From assembly GCA_018266575.1 (NCBI GenBank), contig JAFEAE010000011.1, positions 61,359 to 125,358 of the forward strand: DNA of 64,000 nt, given 5' to 3'. The number at the start of each line of letters is the position of its first letter. Position 1 is the stretch's first letter. The notes under the pieces were generated by a model. That model was not told the origin of the DNA. It did no database searches and saw only the letters and a program-made list of their open reading frames with translations. Below are positions 59,124 through 64,000 of this stretch, piece by piece. The translations under genes and the position numbers were made by a program. This stretch comes from Bacteroidota bacterium (GTDB lineage: Bacteria; Bacteroidota; Bacteroidia; Chitinophagales; Chitinophagaceae).

Positions 59124-60797
59124 ATGAATGATATCAAAAAAGAAGAAGAAAAGTCACTGAATTTTATTGAAGAGATTGTTGAAGAGGACCTGCGCCAGGG
59201 AAAATACAAAACGATCCTGACGCGTTTTCCGCCGGAACCTAATGGCTATTTGCACATCGGCCATGCAAAATCCATTTGCCTGAATTTTGGCCTTGCATTA
59301 AAATATGGCGGCAAAACAAATTTACGTTTTGATGATACCAATCCTGTTACGGAGGATGTGGAATATGTGGAGAGTATCAAGGAAGATGTTCGCTGGCTTG
59401 GTTTTCAATGGGCAAATGAATTTTATGCATCTGATTACTTTGAACAGATATACGGTTTTGCGGTGAAGCTGATCCAAAAGGGTTTAGCGTATGTGGATGA
59501 CAGCAGCAGCGAAGAAATTGCATCACAAAAAGGTACGCCGACCGAACCGGGCAGGCGAAATAAATTTGCAGAAAGAACGGTGGAAGAAAACCTTCAGTTA
59601 TTTTCGGATATGCGTGAGGGTAAGTATAAGGATGGCGAAAAAGTATTGCGTGCCAGGGTGGATATGGCTTCACCGAATATGCAATTGCGTGACCCGGTGA
59701 TCTATCGCATCAAGCATGCTCATCATCACCGTACAGGCGACAAATGGTGTATTTACCCGATGTATGATTTCGCACATGGGCAAAGTGATTCTATTGAGAA
59801 TATCACGCATTCTATCTGTACGCTGGAGTTTGTCACGCATCGTCCGTTGTACGATTGGTTCATTAAAGAACTGGAAATATTCCCATCGCGACAATATGAA
59901 TTTGCACGATTGAATATGACATTCACAGTGATGAGTAAGCGAAAACTGCTTCAGTTGGTGAATGAAAAATTTGTATCCGGCTGGGATGACCCACGCATGC
60001 CTACGATTTCAGGTTTGCGCAGGAGAGGGTATACGCCGGAAAGCATCCGTTTTTTTGCAGAAAAGATCGGTGTGCAGAAACGCGATAACCTGATCGATGT
60101 ATCGCTGCTTGAATTTTGCATTCGCGAACATTTGAATAAAATCGCTTTGCGGAAGATGGTTGTTTTTGAGCCGCTGAAAATTGTTATCACAAATTATACC
60201 GGTGAAGAGATTTTGAAAAGCGAAAACAACCCGGAAGATGCGGATACTGGTCACCGTGAGGTTCCGTTCAGTAATGAGTTGTATATCGAACGGGAAGATT
60301 TTATGGAGAACCCGCCAAAGAAATTTTTCCGTCTTGCGCCCGGGCAGAAAGTGCGTTTAAAAAGCGCTTATATTATTCAATGTGATGAGATGATCAAAGA
60401 CGGTAATGGAAATGTTACGGAATTGAGATGTACCTATCTTCCGGAAAGCAAAAGCGGTGGCGATCAATCCGGAATGAAGGTGCAAGGCACATTGCATTGG
60501 GTAAGTGTAAAGCATGCGATACATATTGAAGTACGTTCTTACGACCGTTTATTCCGCGTGGAAGACCCGGCGAATGAAGAAGGCGATTTCAAAGAATATA
60601 TCAACCCTGATTCGCTGCAGATAATTTCTTCCGCGTATGCAGAACCCGGTTTGAAAAATGCAAAGTTTGATGAACGTTACCAGTTTTTGCGAAAAGGATA
60701 TTTTTGTTTGGATAAAGACAGTTCGGAAGATAAAATGGTTTTTAACCGCACGGTTACGCTTCGTGACACGTGGGCAAAGGAGCAGAAAAAAGGATGA
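59124..60797 (+). CDS. glnS: glutaminyl-tRNA synthetase
   Basis: This 557-residue class I aminoacyl-tRNA synthetase has [20 protein letters not shown] with the HIGH motif at residues 44-47. The KMSKS-like [10 protein letters not shown] follows the [20 protein letters not shown] region. The C-terminal anticodon-binding beta barrels run from about residue 340. The length fits E. coli GlnS (554). [13 protein letters not shown] and [14 protein letters not shown] are GlnS-specific rather than GltX features. It charges tRNA-Gln directly. A strong terminator follows at 60911-60934. Confidence 0.97.
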   Translation: MNDIKKEEEKSLNFIEEIVEEDLRQGKYKTILTRFPPEPNGYLHIGHAKSICLNFGLALKYGGKTNLRFDDTNPVTEDVEYVESIKEDVRWLGFQWANEFYASDYFEQIYGFAVKLIQKGLAYVDDSSSEEIASQKGTPTEPGRRNKFAERTVEENLQLFSDMREGKYKDGEKVLRARVDMASPNMQLRDPVIYRIKHAHHHRTGDKWCIYPMYDFAHGQSDSIENITHSICTLEFVTHRPLYDWFIKELEIFPSRQYEFARLNMTFTVMSKRKLLQLVNEKFVSGWDDPRMPTISGLRRRGYTPESIRFFAEKIGVQKRDNLIDVSLLEFCIREHLNKIALRKMVVFEPLKIVITNYTGEEILKSENNPEDADTGHREVPFSNELYIEREDFMENPPKKFFRLAPGQKVRLKSAYIIQCDEMIKDGNGNVTELRCTYLPESKSGGDQSGMKVQGTLHWVSVKHAIHIEVRSYDRLFRVEDPANEEGDFKEYINPDSLQIISSAYAEPGLKNAKFDERYQFLRKGYFCLDKDSSEDKMVFNRTVTLRDTWAKEQKKG

Positions 60798-60910
60798 TAA
60801 TTAATTGAAAATTGAAAATGGAGAATTGATAGTGAGGACTAAATAAATTTTAGATTGAAAAAATTAATTTTCTTTTTTTCAAATGAGATTAATTGTTAAG
60901 CACAAAATAT

Positions 60911-60934
60911 AAAGGAGCACATCGTGCTCCTTTT
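60911..60934. terminator. strong terminator hairpin after glnS
   Basis: AAAGGAGCAC (60911-60920) and GTGCTCCTTT (60924-60933) form a perfect 10-bp stem with an ATC loop, followed by T. It sits between glnS and a convergent gene and can act in both directions because A and T runs flank both sides. Confidence 0.85.
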
Positions 60935-60965
60935 CAGTATCCGATAACTATAAACAACCTGAAAA

Positions 60966-61340
60966 CTATTGATTGCCGCCGCTTCCTCTGCCACCGCGTT
61001 GAGGGCGGTTTTGCTCACGCCATTCCTGGTATTTCTTGAATAAATCGTCACCCAACACAGCCTGGATTCTTTTGTCAGCCTGTGCCTGTATTACTTGTAT
61101 TTTAGCTTGTTTGTCTTCACGGCTCATTGATTGGTCCATAAATATTTCGCGCATTTGCGGACGGAATTCCTGCTGAATAGCAGAAACTGAATCAGCCTGA
61201 ACATCTGTTAATTTGAGGTCGTCCTTCAGCTTTTGTTTCATGGCAGCCTGCCTTGCAGCAGGGTCTTGCTGTTGTGCATGTGCAATAGAAAAAGACAGAA
61301 CCGCAATTGCCATTACAAAACTTATGATCCCTTTTTTCAT
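60966..61340 (-). CDS. small secreted Spy/CpxP-like periplasmic protein
   Basis: This 124-residue protein starts at the ATG for MKKGIISFVM; an upstream in-frame start at 61442 lacks a signal. The signal ends AHAQQQ. The mature region is a helical, charged repeat: KLKDDLKLTDVQADSVSAIQ, QSMSREDKQAKIQVIQAQAD and RIQAVLGDDLFKKYQEWR. The tail is Arg/Gly-rich (PQRGGRGSGGNQ). It resembles Spy-family chaperone-like proteins, whose LTxxQ motifs occur here as LTDVQ. A stress role is possible but unproven. Confidence 0.75.
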   Translation of the reverse strand: MKKGIISFVMAIAVLSFSIAHAQQQDPAARQAAMKQKLKDDLKLTDVQADSVSAIQQEFRPQMREIFMDQSMSREDKQAKIQVIQAQADKRIQAVLGDDLFKKYQEWREQNRPQRGGRGSGGNQ

Positions 61341-61523
61341 TTTTTGAATTTTTAATGGTGAATACAGGTTTGTGACAAAGTATTCAGACCCGAAAATAGT
61401 GCCGGAATAAAAACAAAAGGTTTGCTTTTTGTTAAGCGGCAACGGTACAGATGTTTGTCGGTAAAAACAGTTTTTTTTTGCGTGAAAACATATGTTTTGT
61501 TAATACAACAACGACAACGAATT

Positions 61524-62075
61524 TTATGACCAATCCCAAAGAACAATTTCCCATTCATCGGTTGCATCTTTAAATACATCGATCGTTTTAAAACCAACAC
61601 GCTTATGTGCATTTAATGAACGATGGTTACGGGTAGAAATTTCTGTCACAACAAAATCAAATTCTTCTTTAAATAATTCTTTGTGTTTTTGATAGAGGGT
61701 GTCAAAAACCCCCTGGCTACGGAAAGGCTTATCCACACAAACCTGTCCCATTACATAATAAGAATAATTTTTCAGGGGCTTATGCCTGTAAAAAATTTTA
61801 TCAAGGTGTTCAAACATAGGAACAAGAATGGGAATGATCTCTCGGCATTCGCGTTTCATCACTAATGCATAACCAACAATCGTATCATTGTATTTTACAA
61901 TAACGCTCGGTTGCAGGCTATGCATTTGCTCCAGCATATTTAGGGTATGCGACACCGTTAGAAAACCTTGTTCGGCTTCTTCCGGGTCAGAAGTTGCGCC
62001 ACGCAGGTATTTTTGCTGAAGGGATAGTAGTTCTTTCAGTTCTTCAACACGGCTTATAATAGTGGAAAGAAGCAA
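61524..62075 (-). CDS. GNAT-family N-acetyltransferase
   Basis: This 183-residue protein has the GNAT fold: IVKYNDTIVGYALVMKRECR (beta strands), YVMGQVCVDKPFRSQGVFDT (acetyl-CoA loop, a modified R/QxxGxG) and SLNAHKRVGFKTIDVF (C-terminal motif). The frame has no ATG near the N-terminus; the most likely start is TTG at 62073-62075. The coding frame is in phase with the upstream FKBP gene and is separated from it by the TAG at 62100 and 24 bases. The substrate is unknown; translation is probably coupled to the FKBP gene. Confidence 0.82.
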   Translation of the reverse strand: MLLSTIISRVEELKELLSLQQKYLRGATSDPEEAEQGFLTVSHTLNMLEQMHSLQPSVIVKYNDTIVGYALVMKRECREIIPILVPMFEHLDKIFYRHKPLKNYSYYVMGQVCVDKPFRSQGVFDTLYQKHKELFKEEFDFVVTEISTRNHRSLNAHKRVGFKTIDVFKDATDEWEIVLWDWS

Positions 62076-62099
62076 GTATAAGATGGTTTGCTGTGCAAA

Positions 62100-62573
62100 C
62101 TATTGAACACTTACTAAAGTTACATCAAAAAATACAGGTGTATTAGGCGCAATTGAAGCCGATCCTGTGCATCCGTAAGCTAATGCAGAAGGAATCAGTA
62201 ATTTTATGCGCCCACCCGACTGGATTTTAGGAAGCCCATATTGCCAGCCAGCGATAAGATTGTTCAACTGATACTGACGATTGCTGTCCGTTGTAAATAC
62301 TGTTCCATTTAAATATTCGCCGGTATAGCTTACGGTAACCAATGAAGTACTGATAGGTGTTGCACCTGTACCTTGAGTGATAACCTGGTAATATAAACCG
62401 GAAGTATCTTTTGTGGGGGTAATATTATTGGATCTTGCAAAATCAAGCAAAGCGGCGGAATCGTCGGTAACAGGAGCGTTTGTGCATGAAACATAACCCT
62501 GTGTTGTTTTACCACAACCCACCAAATAAATAAGAGGGGTTAGGATCAATGTCAATAAAGCCAGTTTCTTCAT
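62100..62573 (-). CDS. FKBP-type peptidyl-prolyl isomerase lipoprotein
   Basis: This 157-residue lipoprotein starts at the ATG for MKKLALLTL; an upstream start at 62651 is less likely. The signal ends IYLVGC. The FKBP domain fills the C-terminal 110 residues: LVTVSYTGEYLNGTVFTT, IAGWQYGLPKIQSGGRIKLL and PSALAYGCTGSASIAPNTPV. It catalyses proline cis-trans isomerisation in envelope protein folding. It is followed by the GNAT gene 24 bases after its stop, in the same frame. Confidence 0.93.
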   Translation of the reverse strand: MKKLALLTLILTPLIYLVGCGKTTQGYVSCTNAPVTDDSAALLDFARSNNITPTKDTSGLYYQVITQGTGATPISTSLVTVSYTGEYLNGTVFTTDSNRQYQLNNLIAGWQYGLPKIQSGGRIKLLIPSALAYGCTGSASIAPNTPVFFDVTLVSVQ

Positions 62574-62771
62574 TTGTATTTGTTTTGTTAGGAATATAAT
62601 TAATGACTGATTTGGTTTAATAATGGTTGCATGTAAATATGCAAAATGCAAATTAATTTTTTAAGGTATTCCCGGGATTTCCATCCCGTCGATTTTATGC
62701 CTTTTGTCTCTACTACGCAAATTACAGCATAATGGTTGTTGGTTTCTGCCGCTTCTTGTTACCGTCACCTG

Positions 62772-63296
62772 TTATCTCATTAGTTTTTTTGCTTCGTAGC
62801 TTAATGCATCAGACACAACATTATGCAGCGATGCCTGCGGGTTTTGTGAGATCAGTTCCAGTAAGCTTTTATTAAGATCTAAGCCGCTTGCTTCCGCTGG
62901 CAAAAATGATGCAACCTGGTTAATGATCAGTAAGTTCTGTTCTTTAAAATTCCGCACGGCGCCCCAAGCCTCCGGTGATACATAAATCTGTTGCGTGATA
63001 TTATGCTCGTATTCTTGTTTTATAGACTGCGTCAGCAGCAATTGCATTTCTCGTGCATTTAACCCGGGCTGGTTTACCCGGTTCACTAAATTGGGCAATG
63101 CAATCCTGTCTGTCAGCAGTATCAATCGTTCATAAGCCTGCAACTGAAGTTGCCTTGTGTCAATTCCCTGGTCATCATTTTTTTTCTGTTCATTTTCTTT
63201 GGCTTCTTTGCGTTGTTTCCAAAATAAATAGGCAAGTGTTCCCGCAAGTATTACTGCGATCACAATTCCCCAGACCAGTTCTGTTGTTGGTGACAT
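62772..63296 (-). CDS. single-span membrane protein, unknown
   Basis: This 174-residue protein starts at the ATG for MSPTTELVWG; an in-frame start at 63350 adds 18 unlikely residues. One membrane span near residues 8-26 is followed by a basic coiled-coil-like stretch (KQRKEAKENEQKKNDDQGID). A helical cytosolic domain of about 125 residues includes LQLQAYERLILLTDRIALPN, LQLLLTQSIKQEYEHNITQQ and EAWGAVRNFKEQNLLIINQV. This domain looks conserved in Bacteroidota but I cannot assign a function. It is transcribed away from the IscA/ErpA-type gene. Confidence 0.72.
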   Translation of the reverse strand: MSPTTELVWGIVIAVILAGTLAYLFWKQRKEAKENEQKKNDDQGIDTRQLQLQAYERLILLTDRIALPNLVNRVNQPGLNAREMQLLLTQSIKQEYEHNITQQIYVSPEAWGAVRNFKEQNLLIINQVASFLPAEASGLDLNKSLLELISQNPQASLHNVVSDALSYEAKKLMR

Positions 63297-63413
63297 GTAT
63301 TGAATTTTTCGCAACAAATGTAATGAATCGTAAATTGTTTGAGATGCCACAGATTCACAGATTTAGAGAGTTATTAAAAATCTGGGTTATACTCATTTTT
63401 AACGTACCCCAAC

Positions 63414-63443
63414 TTTTCATCCCGCATTTTGTTATTATTTTTG
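63414..63443 (+). promoter_or_regulatory. promoter of the A-type Fe-S protein gene
   Basis: TATTTTTG at 63436-63443 matches the -7 consensus and ends 16 bp before the ATG at 63460. TTTT at 63414-63417 is a weak -33 element 18 bases upstream. Confidence 0.4.
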
Positions 63444-63459
63444 CAGAATAACTGAATGT

Positions 63460-63804
63460 ATGGAAACAATAACAGAATCACCTTTATCATTCACAACGCA
63501 GGCGGTAAATGAGGTGAAACGTTTAATGAATGAAGATGGCTTTGACAAATCAACTTTTCTTCGTGTTGGCGTAAAAGGCGGAGGCTGCTCCGGCTTATCA
63601 TATATACTTGGGTTTGATGCAAAACAGGATAGCGATGAAGATTATGAATTTGAAGGGTTGCATTTCATCATGAATAAAGCACATGGCATTTATTTAATGG
63701 GAATGGAAATTGATTGGCAGGATGGATTGAATGCACGTGGTTTCACTTTCAAAAATCCCAACGCTTTGAAAACCTGTGGTTGCGGAACTTCGTTTGCAGT
63801 GTAG
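63460..63804 (+). CDS. A-type iron-sulfur carrier (IscA/ErpA/SufA-like)
   Basis: This 114-residue protein has the three conserved cysteines of A-type carriers: Cys43 in GGGCSGLSYIL, and Cys106 and Cys108 in KTCGCGTSFAV. It carries Fe-S clusters or iron to apoproteins during maturation. FKNPNALKTCGCG matches the family C-terminus. No isc or suf genes are adjacent within the window, and the gene appears single. A TAnnTTTG promoter element lies just upstream. Confidence 0.95.
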   Translation: METITESPLSFTTQAVNEVKRLMNEDGFDKSTFLRVGVKGGGCSGLSYILGFDAKQDSDEDYEFEGLHFIMNKAHGIYLMGMEIDWQDGLNARGFTFKNPNALKTCGCGTSFAV

Positions 63805-63849
63805 CAGAAAAAACTTTATCTCTCTGCGCTTTTGTATTTGCTTTTTTGT

Positions 63850-63890
63850 GTAACCAGCTTTAGTAACTCCGGCTGAACATCGTTGCGTAT
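63850..63890 (-). repeat. dispersed repeat R, copy 4 (inverted, partial)
   Basis: GTAACCAGCTTTAGTAACTC and the following AACATCGTTGCGTAT are the reverse complement of the core of copies at 23529-23570 and 44240-44276. It lies 25 bp from the end of an IS110-like transposase gene, so it may mark an IS edge or a hotspot for insertion. The gap 63805-63914 holds nothing else recognised. Confidence 0.5.
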
Positions 63891-63914
63891 TCTAAGATGT
63901 AACCAAATAATTTT

Positions 63915-64000
63915 TTATGCGGCTAATCTTAGTTCATACGGTTTTTGTTTTTTAATAATGGCGAATACCCTTTCAATTAATTTAGCACGGATGATGTTGA
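63915..64000 (-). mobile_element. C-terminal end of an IS110-like transposase (continues beyond window)
   Basis: The minus strand encodes NIIRAKLIERVFAIIKKQKP followed by YELRLAA and a stop at 63915-63917. This matches the C-terminus typical of IS110/IS116/IS902 transposases, where an N-x-I-R-x-K-L-I-x-R-x-F-A-x-I-K pattern precedes the end. Only 27 codons are inside the window, so intactness cannot be judged. IS110 elements encode a DEDD recombinase and lack classical terminal inverted repeats. Confidence 0.6.

Noticed and set aside
1..64000. tRNA, rRNA or prophage genes
   Set aside because: No cloverleaf-like or rRNA-like sequence and no phage structural genes were recognised by reading. 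This is not a computed search, so a missed small RNA is possible.

Overview
The window reads as a chromosomal segment of a Bacteroidota bacterium, most likely a Chitinophagaceae-type member of Chitinophagales. The signs are a SusC/SusD pair, many lipoproteins, a LytS/LytTR two-component pair, TAnnTTTG-type -7 promoter elements, few Shine-Dalgarno sites, low GC and hairpin-rich spacers. No rRNA, tRNA, CRISPR array or prophage was recognised. The only transposase is the last 27 codons of an IS110-like gene at the right edge.

Region by region: 1-3.8 kb holds an ECF sigma factor/anti-sigma operon that ends in a lipoprotein with 34-residue repeats, then a DUF6438 protein. 4-11.3 kb holds a gamma-glutamyltransferase, a DUF418 membrane protein, rpiA, and an MFS transporter with trehalase. 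11.4-23.4 kb is the most interesting catabolic locus. It has a GntP-family permease, two RidA proteins, a D-threonine aldolase/D-serine dehydratase-fold PLP enzyme, a DeoR regulator, SusC/SusD, a KDG-kinase-like PfkB protein and an M19 dipeptidase. The set fits uptake and dehydration of an amino-sugar acid such as D-glucosaminate to 2-keto-3-deoxygluconate and its phosphorylation, or alternatively D-serine/D-threonine-type use. TTGC-Nx-GCAA inverted sites bracket the candidate susC promoter and precede the second ridA.

23.7-29 kb holds a lipoprotein, a CBS protein flanked by two related hairpins, a 2-hydroxyacid dehydrogenase, a class-II-like cyclic nucleotide phosphodiesterase and an MFS exporter overlapping an RlmK-like methyltransferase. 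30-37 kb carries six copies of a roughly 145-bp nested-palindrome repeat, a relic of a second methyltransferase gene and a membrane gene cut by a repeat. It also has a DUF1223 protein, an M28 peptidase and a membrane glycosyltransferase-like protein.

38-64 kb is mostly conserved genes: the LytS/LytTR pair, a GH43, a frameshifted TMEM175-like channel, a cyclase, a nitroreductase, and a glycan-degradation operon (glycosylasparaginase, CutC, GH123-like, aldo-keto reductase). These are followed by RmlD with a MacB/FtsX permease, CtlX with arginine deiminase, acyl-CoA dehydrogenase, YggS, GlnS, an FKBP lipoprotein with a GNAT, and an IscA/ErpA-type protein.

Assignments come from reading motifs and translated sequence without database searches. 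Operators, promoters and pathway roles are inferences.
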